Assembly: GCF_954871325.1 (NCBI RefSeq)
Contig: NC_088777.1
Span: forward strand, 35,379,366 to 35,443,365
Length of the DNA: 64,000 nucleotides
DNA from: Gordionus sp. m RMFG-2023
Lineage: Eukaryota; Nematomorpha; Gordioida; Chordodea; Parachordodidae
Direction: 5' to 3'
Shown: positions 10,880 through 22,612 of the stretch, piece by piece
How positions within the stretch are numbered: the first letter of the stretch is position 1
How the letters are laid out: each line of letters opens with the position of its first letter
The notes under the pieces: model-generated
The model's database searches: none
What the model saw: only the letters and a program-made list of their open reading frames with translations
What the model was told of the DNA's origin: nothing
Position numbers and translations under genes: made by a program

Positions 10880-11289
10880 ATAGTTAAACAATTGCTAAAT
10901 TTAATAGATTCAAGGCTAACTTTTCAAAATTAGTATTAATGTCTGGGGAAAAAAATTAGCTTTATTTGGGCCATGAAGCCAGAAAAAAAATAGAGATTAT
11001 ATATATGTTGAGCAGATTTGCAATGAAACCATTTTTGGTAAAACAGAGCAGACCTTTATGGGCCGGGCTGGCCTGAGTATGAGCTAATATTATATTTTCT
11101 AGCTGACCTAGGTTTTTTTAAATTTTCGATCTGAATGTGTATGTATATATAAAAGCATCCATCAATTGCATAAAAAATTTTAATGGGTTTGGGACAATTT
11201 TTAGAATCTAGCTTACATTTAAAACAGTTGTTAATTAAAAATATTGAAATTTTTTTAATTCTAAAAATAAATTTTACATGAATAAAGGT

Positions 11290-11505
11290 AATAGCAGCGG
11301 ATATGAGGAAAATGAATCTTACAAATATTGATGCTCAGGACCGTAAAAATGATGGAGAAAGAAAATCAGAGGGGAAAATGGCTTGGGTAGACCTGGAAAT
11401 CCTGAGAAGAAGAATAAAGAAGATATTTACAAAAACAAACAAATTTGATAGGGTGCCCCATTCCCTTCTAGTTAAGTCAATCCAATGCCCATTAATAGGT
11501 TAGTA
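11290..11505 (+). pseudogene. non-LTR reverse transcriptase fragment
   Basis: The frame ends in K-F-D-R-V-P-H-S-L-L-V-K-S, which matches the first catalytic block of non-LTR reverse transcriptases (D-x-x-K-A-F-D-R-V-P-H-x-x-L). The charged stretch before it (R-R-R-I-K-K-I-F) is not recognisable. The first catalytic aspartate and its surroundings are not intact. Only this piece remains, in the giant intron. Confidence 0.5.
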
Positions 11506-11689
11506 ACTAAGAGTTACTTCAAAATCGTTTTCATATCAAAATATAAACTTAGCATCTTTTTCCCCCAATATTAAAATTGTATTTTGCTTTTAAAGTAATA
11601 ACATAAAAAGGAAAGATGGGGGACACAAAATTATCATAATTTAGAAAAATGCAGCTCCTCTGAGATTGGGGCATACTTTCAATTTTTAT

Positions 11690-11841
11690 CAGAGACCTGC
11701 AGACCTGGCCTTAAACTAATCGCCATTAGTAGCTATAAAACTAAAAAAATATATAATATATTTTTAAAAATCCGGGCCAGGCCAAAATATTTTAAAAAAA
11801 ATTCGGGTCGGCCGTGCAAACGGTACTTCTGCAGGTCTTTG
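11690..11841. mobile_element. 152-bp MITE of the CAGAGACC family
   Basis: It starts CAGAGACCTGCAGA and ends TCTGCAGGTCTTTG. The 8 bases on either side, ATTTTTAT (11682-11689) and ATTTTTTT (11842-11849), match in 7 of 8 positions, as expected for a hAT-type target duplication. The interior resembles the longer copy at 10610-10879 and contains no coding sequence. Confidence 0.7.
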
Positions 11842-11849
11842 ATTTTTTT

Positions 11850-12205
11850 TTATATTAATGGCTGAGATGCCCAATTATATTAAATTAATCTTTTCAGATT
11901 ATTTTGATGATTATATTAATCTTTACTTTCTCATATATTAATAGAAGAGATCGATATTAGAGGTGGGAGCAGGAGGTGAAATACCCATAACACAATGGAT
12001 CGCGGCGTAAGTGTGAATAAAATATAAATTATTAGGCGTGACGGATCTTCCCAAAATTTTCGCCGGGCGTGATTGGGCGTGAACATAAATTTCCCGTGAA
12101 TCACGGAAATTTTAATTTTTAAATTTATGAATATAAATTTGGAACTTTATAATAATAATTTATATTTTCTAATTTAATTTAATTTTTAAAAGAAATAATT
12201 TTTGA
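11850..12205. other. non-coding stretch without recognisable element
   Basis: Apart from a short cluster of GGCGTGA-like repeats at 12030-12090, I see nothing that can be assigned in this part of the giant intron. Confidence 0.4.
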
Positions 12206-12219
12206 AAACAAAATAAACT

Positions 12220-13484
12220 ATGCATTCTATAAACATTTTTTTTCCTCAGCAATGGATATTTGGTAATAATAAACATCTTCAATCACTATTCCCCAAACTA
12301 TCGATCTTAAAAAAATTACCCATCTATCAAGCATATTACATTCTCAAAAACGCCCTTTTAATACCACAGATCCAGTATTGCTTAAAAACTTCTGGCGCCT
12401 TCTCTTTTGAAATTCTTTTAAAAGAATATGAACAAAAGATACTACAAATGATGACAGTTATTAAACCTCAAACTCGATTCTAACTCATGGCTTCAAGCAA
12501 CACTCCTTTGAAATCCGAAGGACTAGGCCTAAGATCGGTATTAAGTAAAGCCCTTGTTTCCTTCATCTCATCAACCTTATCAGTAAAAAATATTACCTCG
12601 CATATTATTTCCATCGATAAAGATAATTTATTAGATATAGCCTTACGTTGTTGGAATATTAATGTCTTACCAAACACAGCCCCACCAGATTCAACGAAAC
12701 AAAAAGATTGGGATCAAGGATTGGTATCTCGTTCCTTAGCTTACCTCAACTTGAGCGATGATCACCAATATAAATCCCTAAGATCTCTTAATTTTAACAA
12801 CTCTGGCCATGAATGGTTAGATTCATATCCCAGAATTTTAAATAACCAGCTAATAGATAACGACGCTTTTCGTTATGCAATCAATTTACGCTTGGGCATA
12901 CCTTTCCTAAACCATTATATTTGCATTAAATGCCGGCAGACGCGCATGAGAGACACGCTCTCCACTGTAAATTTATACCAAAAATCAGCCGACATGATAA
13001 AATAAATGCAATAATAGCTTCTTTTTTAAATAAAGCCAATTTTCCCTGAATTTTAGAACCTACATCCATTTTAGATAAAAAACGCCCTGACGGCAAAATC
13101 GTCGTACCTTTTTTCATGGGAAAGCCTTTAATGTGGGATTTTACCTGCATTGATCCCGTGGCTCCATCTTATAATTGCCAAGATCCCCTTAACAGAGCCG
13201 AATCTCTAAAGAATATAAAATACTCACACCTAATGTGTGATAACCACTTTGTTCCCATAGCAGCTATATCAACCTGCTCTTTTGGACAAGCGGCTTTAGA
13301 TTTATTCAAAATAATATCCAAATCAATAAAAAAATCATACCTTTCTCCATTTTACAAACTCAAGCAGAAAATGGCCGTATCTATAATTAGATCTAATTAT
13401 CAAATATTTAAAACAATCGCCGTATCTATAATTAGATCTAATTATCAAATATTTAAAACATCATGGCCCGACCTCGCCATTTGA
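12220..13484 (+). pseudogene. C-terminal half of a non-LTR-type reverse transcriptase polyprotein
   Basis: The plus strand carries a long, broken relic of the same family as the 9707-10144 ORF. Readable blocks in order are Y-I-L-K-N-A-L-L-I-P-Q-I-Q-Y at about 12340, L-K-S-E-G-L-G-L-R-S at about 12505, K-Q-K-D-W-D at about 12700, I-D-N-D-A-F-R-Y-A-I-N-L-R-L-G at about 12855, the Cys motif I-C-I-K-C at about 12920, and G-K-P-L-M-W-D-F-T-C-I-D-P-V-A-P-S-Y at about 13116. These lie after the polymerase domain in the parent family. Several stops and frame changes separate them. The 3' part ends near a duplicated 45-bp unit and a T-rich stretch. Confidence 0.6.
13374..13463 (+). repeat. 45-bp tandem duplication
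   Basis: GCCGTATCTATAATTAGATC and the bases after it occur twice, with starts at 13374 and 13419, nearly identical. It lies at the 3' end of the non-LTR relic and duplicates part of its last readable frame. Confidence 0.85.
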
Positions 13485-13565
13485 TATTTTTCTTTTTTTT
13501 TTAAATATGTTTTTTTTTCTTTTTATAAAAATTTACATTTGTATCAATGTTTTTTTAAACTTAAA

Positions 13566-15392
13566 CTGGTATATTGATGATTTAATGAAACATATTGAGG
13601 ATTAAATTCAAAACCGTCCAGTATAGGTATAATGCTTGCAGAAATAATTAAAATAACACCTTTGTATTCTAAAACAATTCTTTTTCTTTAAATTATTTTT
13701 GAAACTTTTCTTAACTTATTTATTATGAATAATTTCACTATCTCCCGTATCTTAGACCTTTCTACATCTATAGGTTTTTAATATTTATTATTATATTGTT
13801 TTATTATATATAATTTTTTAGAATTTTCCTCACAGGAAGAATCAACTTATTCTCAAAATATTTCACATTCAGCTTTATTTGACATAACAAATATTTCTTT
13901 ACCTAATCAAATAATTGGTTCTACAACAAACTGATACCTATCATAAACCACAAAAGAAATATGGCAATTAGAGTCAAGAGAAAATAGCCATAGCCAAAAA
14001 ATGGCTTAGTAAACCTAAATTTGAACAGGCAAGCGCAAAGACAATGGCCCAAGATCTCAATTTATCCATTGCTTCGGTATACCGTTTCAAAAGGATAATA
14101 TTCCCCGAATACTACGGTGACCCCTTGGCCGATTACATAATCAATCAAAGAGGTAAGAACAAAAAGGATTCAGAATTAAAATTTAAAATTATACAGCTAC
14201 TAGAACATAATAATGGATTGACGATAAAAAATATAGTGGAAAATTTACCACCTCATCTCTAAATAAGTGATTCGGGAATATCTAGATGCATTAAATCAAT
14301 GGGGTGGAGCAGGAAAAGGTTTGGAAAAGAACCCATTAGACGGAATTCCCTAAATGTTATAAATATTCGTAAAGAATATTGCCTAAAAATGATGAACGTG
14401 CCATTTCAAAATATATTCTATTTAGATGAAACAGGCTTCAATTCTCACGTCATTTCCCACTATGGATGAACACCTCTGGGTAAGAGGTCATCCGTCAAAC
14501 TCCCTCCTTCAAAGGGGAAAAACGTATCGGTTTTGTGTACCATAGGAATTAATGGTCTCAAAAAATACATGATTATAGACGGGGCATTTACATCAATAAA
14601 ATTCAAAACTTACCTGGATGAATTATCATCCATTTTACCGTTAAACTTGCTAATAATAATGGATAATGGGCCCATTCACCGAGCTCATATAATAACAGAA
14701 AATTATCAAAATATAGTATATCTTCCACCCTATTCCCCTCAATTAAACCCCATTGAGAATTTTTTGGCGTTTTGAAAAATCAGTATCGCTCTATATACCC
14801 CAAACCCAATAACAAAATTCACATAATTGAGGCAATTCTAGCCTATTGCTTAATTTCACTAATTTCAATTTCACAGCCTTCTACTCATATATAATACGGT
14901 ATATCGAAGAGGGAATCCGATCTATTCCTTTGAACAATTAATTTAATAAATTATTACTAGATTATTATATAATATAGATATATTTTTACGTTATATTATG
15001 TGCAATACAAATAGAAAAATAAATATTTTTTGATCTTTAATTATGTAAATAAAATATACATTAAATAAAGATTTCACAAGTCATTTTTGAAACTTTAATA
15101 TAAGAAAGGTAAATTTGATAGAAAATAAAATAAACAATGAAGAATTAAGTTAAAAATTATCATAATTTGACCTTAAGTTTTACCCATAAAAAATTTGTAT
15201 ATTTTTAACTCCTTCATAAAATCTTCCAGTTTACAGATAAAAAATAAATTAATTTTAAAGAAAAAAAATATTTTAATTTTTTTTTATAAATTTCAAATGT
15301 GTTATTTTAATTATTTTTGCAAAGATTATAATTTTATATGAATGGGTTTTAATTTTATCGTCAATATGTCTCATTAAATCATCACAACACTG
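13566..15392 (+). mobile_element. Tc1/mariner-like transposon
   Basis: GATGATTTAATGAAACATAT at 13576-13595 is matched by an inverted copy at about 15355-15385 (complement GATGATTTAATGAGACATAT), giving TIRs of roughly 40-50 bp. The right end reads CACTG followed by TA, which fits the family's CAGTG ends and TA target. The left outermost bases are less certain. The element is 1.8 kb, the usual size, with one transposase gene inside. Confidence 0.7.
14044..14776 (+). pseudogene. Tc1/mariner-like transposase, one frame with a few stops
   Basis: A single plus-strand frame carries an N-terminal helix-turn-helix-like part (L-N-L-S-I-A-S-V-Y-R-F-K-R), then the DDE core. First D is in Y-L-D-E-T-G-F (codon 14425), second D in I-I-M-D-N-G-P-I-H-R (14662), and the glutamate in L-P-P-Y-S-P-Q-L-N-P-I-E (14755), so 30 residues separate the second D from E. 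The frame is open upstream of the first ATG as well (from about 13990). It is interrupted by TAA at 14260, TGA at 14467 and TGA at 14773 but shows no frameshift between these points, so decay is recent. The C-terminal tail after 14776 is not readable with confidence. Confidence 0.8.
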
Positions 15393-16726
15393 TATTTTAT
15401 TATATTCTCTATATTATAATGTTAATTTTTAAATAATAATATTTTATCATATTTTTATATGAATTTTAATAAAAAATTTAATTCAAATGTTTTATTTTCA
15501 TTTAACTATATACTAATATTTGGCACTCAAATTATAATCAATCAAAATTAAAAGGAAATTAAATCTTAATTACTTATCTAAATCTAAAAGATAATTGATG
15601 TATTTAAATATAATGAATACAAGTACATGCAAAGATGATGAAAGGATACCATGTTCATGCCATATATTAAATAACAATGCATTATATTTTTAATAATTGC
15701 TTATCATTCCATGACAAATCAACCACGATTCGGCCGACCCCCTTCGATTTTTTTAAAATTTGGTAAGCAAAGAAAGGTCAATGTAACTAAGAAATAGCCA
15801 AAATTTTAGCCTCCTAACATTTATATTTTTGAAGATATTAGGGTTCAAAGTGGCAAAAATGACGTATTTTTACCATTATCTGCCTTCATTCAATTAAGCA
15901 TATCTTAAAAACTACATAATTGTAAATAACAAATTTAATATCAAAATTACGTACAAAGATTCTACTTTTAGATAAAAAAATTTTTTTATTTTTTTTTCCA
16001 ATTTCCGGTCATTTTATTTAATATATAAGGACTAAAAACGATTTTTTGGAAATAATACGACCTTCAATTTTTTTAAAAAATTTAGTAGACATTAAACTCT
16101 TCCTTTATATTTATAAAAAAAATTGGTCTGGGACGCGGCCATCTTCATTCTCAAAATCGATAAAAATGTTTAGAAAAGTGTATAAATATTTTCCCGAAAG
16201 GGGGCGTCTTCGTATAAAATTAAATATTAATAAGTTTTTAATGGTTTTTCTTGAACTATTTGATATAATTAAAAGGATTATTCATCTTGTAAGTGAAAAT
16301 AACAATAAATGGGGCTTTCATTCAATTATAGAAATTGTCTATCGATAAAAGAAATTCAATTTATTACTTTATTATAAAATTTTTTGCCCATATAACATAT
16401 ACTTAATGAATATTAATAAAATATATTCAACCAAGTTTATAGTTCTTGAATATATGAATCAGAATCTTGTTCATTTCATAGACGCCAAAAATAATATCAA
16501 AATTTTCTCTACTCAATTTTTTAAAATAATTTGATATTTTTAAAATATTACAAATATTAATTTATTATTATTATGAAATTATATACAAAATAAAAGTATT
16601 ATCATAAAATAACCCAAAACAGTATAAATATTGGATCGGATTTTCTAAAATCGGCATAGCCTTACTAAATTAGAATAACAATAAATGTTTCAATCAATAA
16701 AATAAATAAAAATTTTAAAATTGATT

Positions 16727-16970
16727 AACCCTTTCGCGCCCAGCGAGATCATTTGTCATTAAAATTTTTAATCAATTAATTTTTATATTTAAAGAAACTA
16801 ATGGTTAGTACTTAGAGATATTAATTTATAAAACAATATTTATTATTTCATATTTTATTATTAACCTATCAAAATCATTTTATTATATCAAAATGTCAAA
16901 ATGATTATTTTATTATATCTAAGTACAAGTATTTTTTGTTCATGGGAAATATTTCGGGCGCGAAAGGGTT
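16727..16970. mobile_element. 244-bp MITE with AACCCTTTCGCGCCC termini
   Basis: A 15-bp terminal repeat AACCCTTTCGCGCCC at the left has its exact inverted copy GGGCGCGAAAGGGTT at the right. Flanks are TTGATT (16721-16726) and TTGATC (16971-16976). The related copy A has TTGATC at 7136-7141 with no insertion, so this is an occupied/empty site pair. The interior is AT-rich and non-coding. The superfamily is not clear. Confidence 0.85.
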
Positions 16971-17053
16971 TTGATCATTTAATAACACATGCTCACTATA
17001 TTAATTCATTTTTTAATAAATTTCTTGGTATTTTGATTTCTATCAACACCTAA

Positions 17054-18691
17054 CCCCAAGCCTGAAAAAACTGTAGATGAATATACAGTTAAAATTGTAC
17101 AAGAATTTTATTGTATGGACGAAATAAGCAGAATCATGCCAGGCAAGAAAGATTGCGTTACGATTTTGACCAAAGACGGAAAAAAGAATACCATACCATA
17201 CATAAGAGATTAATTTTAGATAATTTGAAAAAAATTTATATTTTTTTTAAAGAAATGAGGCCTGATGTTAAAATTGTTTTCGAAATTCGCAAGCATTCGC
17301 CCAAAAATTGTATACTCGTTGAAGGTAGTGGTACACAGTATGTGATTGCAGCTACCACTAAAATTTAAATTAATGATCATTGGATCAAATTTAACTAATG
17401 ATATGTTGCCCTTTAAAACATACAAACATATTTACACTTAATAATTTGTAATTCGCCTCAACCATCCAGTTATATGGGCAAATGTGCTAATTGTTTAGGG
17501 TCAACACATTTACGCGATCAAATAGAAATATTATTTCGTTCTAAGGACATCGAATTTATAACATACAAACAATGGCTATCCTTAGATAGAACCACTCTTG
17601 AAACAATAACCAAACCAGTAGGTGAATTTATCAATGCCTTTTTTAAAAAAATGGAATCTTTATCATTTTTTTATTTCAACGCAACAATCGTTGTATCAAA
17701 ACAATCTAAAATTGAACTTAGACGAAGACCAATATTTAATTTTGTGATTTTTAAGAAAACTATAGCTTTATACTTTAGGATGAAGTACAAAATTATCATT
17801 GGAATAGGGCTCAATCCACTGTTCACCCTTTTGTTATATATTATAAAGATAATTTTGCCAATATTTGTTGCCTAAATTATGTAATGATATCCAAATCTTT
17901 GCAACACAATACAATAGCAGTACATAATTTTAAAAAAACATTGCTAAATTTTTTAATTAATAAAATTTTTTATTTTCCGGTGGATCCGCTGCACAGTATA
18001 AAAATCGTAAAAATTTTATTAATATTTGCAATCATGAGATGGATTTCGGGGTACAGGCGAAATGGCATTTTTCTGCTACAGCACACGGGAAAAGTGTTTG
18101 TGATGGGATTGGTGGCACTGTTAAAAGATTAGCCGCTAGAGCTAGTTTACAAGGCCTTACTCAAAGTACACATCATATGATTGTACGAGTTAGCTAAAGA
18201 AAATATTAATGTCATATATTTTCAATAGATGACCAAAATAAATTATGATTACGAAGATCTATTACTCAGGGAAAGATTTTCAAAAACTAGATCTATACCT
18301 GGAACACACAAAATACACACCTTGATTCCAACAGATCTACATAATTTAAAAGTAAAATGTATTCCAATTCAATAGAAAGTACTTTAGAATAGTTATCATA
18401 TAATGATGAAAGTATAATTATTGAAGAAATATCAGGATACCTAACGTATCCTTATGATTCTAATTGGTGGTTAGCTTTGTTTTAGTGAAAAATCAAAAGC
18501 AGGAAGAAATATATATAAAGTTTCTACACCCATCCGGACCTTCTAATTCCTTTACATTTCCAAGTATAGACGACACTCTTTGCTTGCCCAAATGTCATAT
18601 CTTAACATTAGTTTCACTGTTAAATGCTACTGGCCGTAGTTATACTATATATTGTCGTCACAAGAAAGTAAATGCGCTACCGAAAAATTAG
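17054..18691 (+). pseudogene. Cc8L18.2-like transposase, copy B
   Basis: This is the counterpart of the copy A gene. It keeps residues lost in A near the N-terminus (D-E-I-S-R-I-M-P-G-K-K-D), then K-R-L-I-L-D-N-L, K-C-A-N-C, Q-W-L-S-L-D-R-T-T-L-E-T, and at the C-terminal end F-L-H-P-S-G-P-S-N-S-F-T-F-P-S-I-D-D-T-L. The conserved domains are spread over at least four short frames (17111-17368, 17474-17875, 17884-18132 and 18464-18691, some in the wrong frame), so it is more broken than copy A. I infer its role from its place between the TIRs. Confidence 0.65.
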
Positions 18692-19538
18692 AATCTTTTG
18701 AAAGTGAGTTTAAATTTAAATTATATCAATTTTTTTAATATTTAGGGCGCCATATATGAAATGCACAAGATTCTGATTCATATATTCAAGAACTCGAAAC
18801 TTAATTGAACATATTTTATTAATATTTATTAAATATATGTTATATGGGCAAAAATTTTTATAATAAATTATAAATAAAGTAATAAATTGAATTTCTTTTA
18901 TCGATAATTTCTATAATTGAATGAAAGCCCCATTTATTGTTATTTTTACTTACAAGATGAATAATCCTTTTAATTATATCAAATAGTTCAAGAAAAACCA
19001 TTAAAAACTTATTAATATATAATTTTATACAAAGACGCCCCCTTTCGGGAAAATATTTATACACTTTTCCAAAATTTTTTATCGATTTTGAGAATGAAGA
19101 TGGCCGCGTCCCAGACTAATTTTTTTTTATAAATATAAAGGAAGAGTTTAATAATGTCTACTAAATTTTTTTAAAAAATTGAAGGTCGTATTATTTCCAA
19201 AAAATCGTTTTTAGTCCTTATATATTAAATAAAATGACCGGAAATTGGAAATTTTTTTATCTAAAAGTAGAATTTTTGTACGTAATTTTGATATTAAATA
19301 TGTTATTTACAATTATGTAGTTTTTAAGATATGCTTAATTGAATGAAGGCAGATAATGGTAAAAATACGTCATTTTTGCCACTTTGAACCCTAATATCTT
19401 CAAAAATATAAATGTTAGGAGGCTAAAATTTTGGCTATTTCTTAGTTACATTGACCTTTCTTTGCTTACCAAATTTTAAAAAAATCGAAGGGGGTCGGCC
19501 GAAAATCTCATTTTTTTTGCTCATTTGACGTGGAATGA

Positions 19539-20230
19539 CCCTTATCTGAAATAGCTTAAAGTATAAATGGTGCAAAATTGCAATATTTTAAGCAATCTGC
19601 AGCAGACAGCAAGCTAAGACATTCCATTAAGCAAGATATAATAACGAGATAGGGCTATGATATATCATGATACAAAATTTCTTAAAATCATAAAATGAAA
19701 TACAAGTTTACCTGCTTAACAAACAAGAATTAAATAGATTATCGACCATTGATATAAATATCATATGGCAGTTAATTTTTATCACGATTTAAAGTATTCT
19801 CAGATAATCTCCCATTATAAGTGAAGTTTATTTATGGAAACAAAAATTAATGAAATTTTATCACCCTTCAGAAGGTGATACAGTAATAATCAAAACCCAA
19901 AGAAACAGTACAACATAATATTTATTATGCAGCCATTAACATAAGGTAGACTTAATCCTAAATCCAAATTTCAAAAGTAAAAAGTTTTTAAAAGACGATG
20001 AAAAGGCAGATATATATAAAACAATTTTAAAAATGCTTAATGATTAATGCCAATTATCATTTTTAACTTTTCTAATTCATCCAAAACAGCATATTCTAAA
20101 TAACACATTTCAAGAATTCTGATGAGGTGACAACATCTACCGATGAAAGTATGAAAAAAGATTCATTGTTCATAAAATAGATAACAATGAAAATATTTCG
20201 AAGTTTTGGAGGCAAGAAAATTTAGTTCCA
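19539..20230. other. AT-rich intronic stretch without recognisable element
   Basis: I see no coding sequence, inverted ends or tandem repeats between the end of copy B and the next TIR element. Confidence 0.45.
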
Positions 20231-21771
20231 TGTCAATTCAGCGAGATTTTTATCGCGAATCCACATTAGCGAATACTATTCCGCGAAGACAATATAGCAA
20301 AAACTATTTCACGAAGATATTATAGTGAATTTAAAATCACAAGGTCAATATCGCGATAATTGCTAATAATTATATTTTACTTTAAAACATTTATTTTTAT
20401 GATCATATTAATTGAATAATATTTTTTTCAAAAATAGCTAAAGTTTGATTCAATGATAGAGTTTCTAATTTTCTTTTAGCCTTAATAAATTTATATAGTG
20501 ATTAATAACTATTTGGCTTATAAAATTTATAAGATATAAATTTTTTGCTACTGCTCTATGCTTTTCCACACGTCTTATTTTATAAAACGCGCAAAAGAAA
20601 CTCAGGCTTATTAATATATTAACCATTGAGTTCATTAGCTAAACCTAGATGCTTCGCAATTGATATCAAGATTAAGCCAATATTCATTATCCGAAGCCCT
20701 TAATATTTATAAATTTATCAATCAGTTTTGCCAGTCACTAACCAAGAGTTATAAACTATTTTAGATCTTCATCGAATTTTGGATGGTGATTCAAAAATAA
20801 GCTACATATATGTGAAATAAGGGATTTCTAAAATATTTTGAATCTTATGATTTTATGATCTTAATAGATATTTTTTTATCTTTTCTGTTAACTTAGATAT
20901 AAAATATTAGTTCAAAGAGGCAGTCTTAAGCATGAAATTTGCCAAACTCTTTCTTACACTAATTCTGAAATTTAAGCCAATAAGTAATAAATGCCTAACT
21001 ACAATATGGTAGATTAGTGCTAAGGCATATATTATTTTTTTCCCCTTAATTACTCAGAATTAAAAATACTTAAGTAACTTTTACTGAATTCCCAAAAGAT
21101 GATTTGGCTAAAAATTTTAATTTTGTCAGAATTGAATTTAAAAAATATAATATATCGCTCAGAAATTTTTAGAATGATTTTTTGTTAAAATTAATCCTTA
21201 CCCTGTGTCTTAATAACTCGGAACTAAATAAAATTCTGAGAAAATTTTAATGGCAGATTTTTTAAAATGAGAAAAGCAGCAAAAATTCTTAGTTTTCATT
21301 ATTTTTTTATCTTGATTGGAAAAGTTTCTAAGTATTTCAGAATATTTGTTAAAATTTAATTTTAATCAAAGCACATTTTAAAAATTTATGTGGGGAGGAT
21401 AGGGGGGGTAAATTTATTGGGGTAAAAACCTGAACCAAATGTCCCCTTCGTATTTACAACCATGCATGAGACAAGAAAGAAATTGGCTAATATATTTTTT
21501 ATCACATCAGATAAGGTTACATGCTTACTTAATAAACAATAGGTAACAAAAGATCAATAAAACATTTAAAAATGCGCTATAAAAAGTTCGTGATAAAAGT
21601 TTTGCTAAAATGTAATTGCTTAAAGTATTTGCGGTTAAGGTTTCGCGGAAACAAATTCGCGATATTGTCTTCGCTATTAATGTTTCGCGGAAAAAAATTC
21701 AGGGTATTGGTTTCGCATATCACCGCTATAAAATTCCTTCGCGATAAAAGCTTCGCTGAATTAACCTGACA
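20231..21771. mobile_element. non-autonomous TIR element with iterated CGCGAA subterminal motifs
   Basis: The left end TGTCAATTCAGCGA is matched by the right end, which in reverse reads TGTCAGGTTAATTCAGCGA. Both subterminal zones are rich in short degenerate copies of TCGCGAA or GCGAA separated by AT-rich spacers: left 20238-20365, right about 21570-21760. Together the zones can pair over more than 100 bp. The two overlapping small frames in the right zone are by-products of this near-palindromic sequence. The roughly 1.2 kb interior is AT-rich with no coding region. Such repeats often serve as transposase binding sites; that function is inferred. Confidence 0.65.
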
Positions 21772-21947
21772 TAGAAAATTCATCATTTGAAAAAATTTGC
21801 TAATAATTTTTTTAGCCCCAGCAATCCAGTGAAAAACTATTTTTTATAAGCCAATCGCTTATTGGAGGAAAGACCCACACAATTAAAATAAAACAATATG
21901 GACATTCTTTCTTTTTTTAAATAAAGATTTTGATATACAATGGTAAT

Positions 21948-22604
21948 TAATTAGGAATTATTTCACCTATTTTAAATATCGGTTATAGTCCAATATTATA
22001 AAATTTACCGATCCGATATAAAATGGCGTCTTTAACAAAAATAAAATGTTATAATTCATATATTTTTAATAATTAATTAATAAACATTCTGCCATATTGT
22101 TATTTTTTTGCGCATTCTGTTTATAAAAGTGTGCGATAATCTCTTCAGAATCTGTTTTTAGTGAAGCTGGTGATAAGTTACCATCGCCGCAGTTTGATTT
22201 CTGATAAATTGGAAATTTTGGTATTTCTAAAAAGAAATCTTCGATATATTAATGTTAAATATTATTTTAAATATTTATTCAAATTTCATAATATATTTGT
22301 TTATTACTTATAATGAATATAGATTAATGTTGTTACTTATTATATAAAAGTGATTTAGCAATAAAAATATTTTATATACTTTTAGAATTGCAATAGAATT
22401 GAATATAAACTATAGCTGATCATTATAATATATTTAAATGAGAAAAGTTATGGCATAATTAAATTATAAATGTTATACTAATAAAAAGTATATTACAAAT
22501 TAAAACTATTGGTATCTTTACAGAATACAAAATTAGATATGATATCGATCTATCGAGAATGTCGGATCGGATCAGCTCCAAAAAGTGATATCGATACACA
22601 CCTA
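21948..22604. mobile_element. 657-bp hAT-like MITE
   Basis: ATGGTAAT flanks the sequence on both sides (21940-21947 and 22605-22612), an 8-bp duplication typical of hAT. The right end, read inward, is TAGGTGTGTATCGATATC. A related copy, clearly alignable over most of its length (for example around TTGCGCATTCTGTTTATAAA), lies at about 37108-37838 inside another hAT. It has no coding region. Confidence 0.75.
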
Positions 22605-22612
22605 ATGGTAAT

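Larger units (their letters stand above)
15704..19538 (+). mobile_element. long-TIR DNA transposon, copy B, both ends present
   Basis: The left arm (15704 to about 16490) and right arm (about 18741-19538) are near-complete reverse complements, giving TIRs of about 790 bp. The outermost bases are TCATTCCATGACAAATCAAC on the left and, reversed, GGGTCATTCCACGTCAAATG on the right. Both arms contain CGGCCGACCCCCTTCGATTT and a block with CCCGAAAGGGGGCGTC. Inside is one transposase gene (17054-18691). A 244-bp MITE is inserted at 16727-16970. Copy A at 6845-10543 is the same element. Confidence 0.85.
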
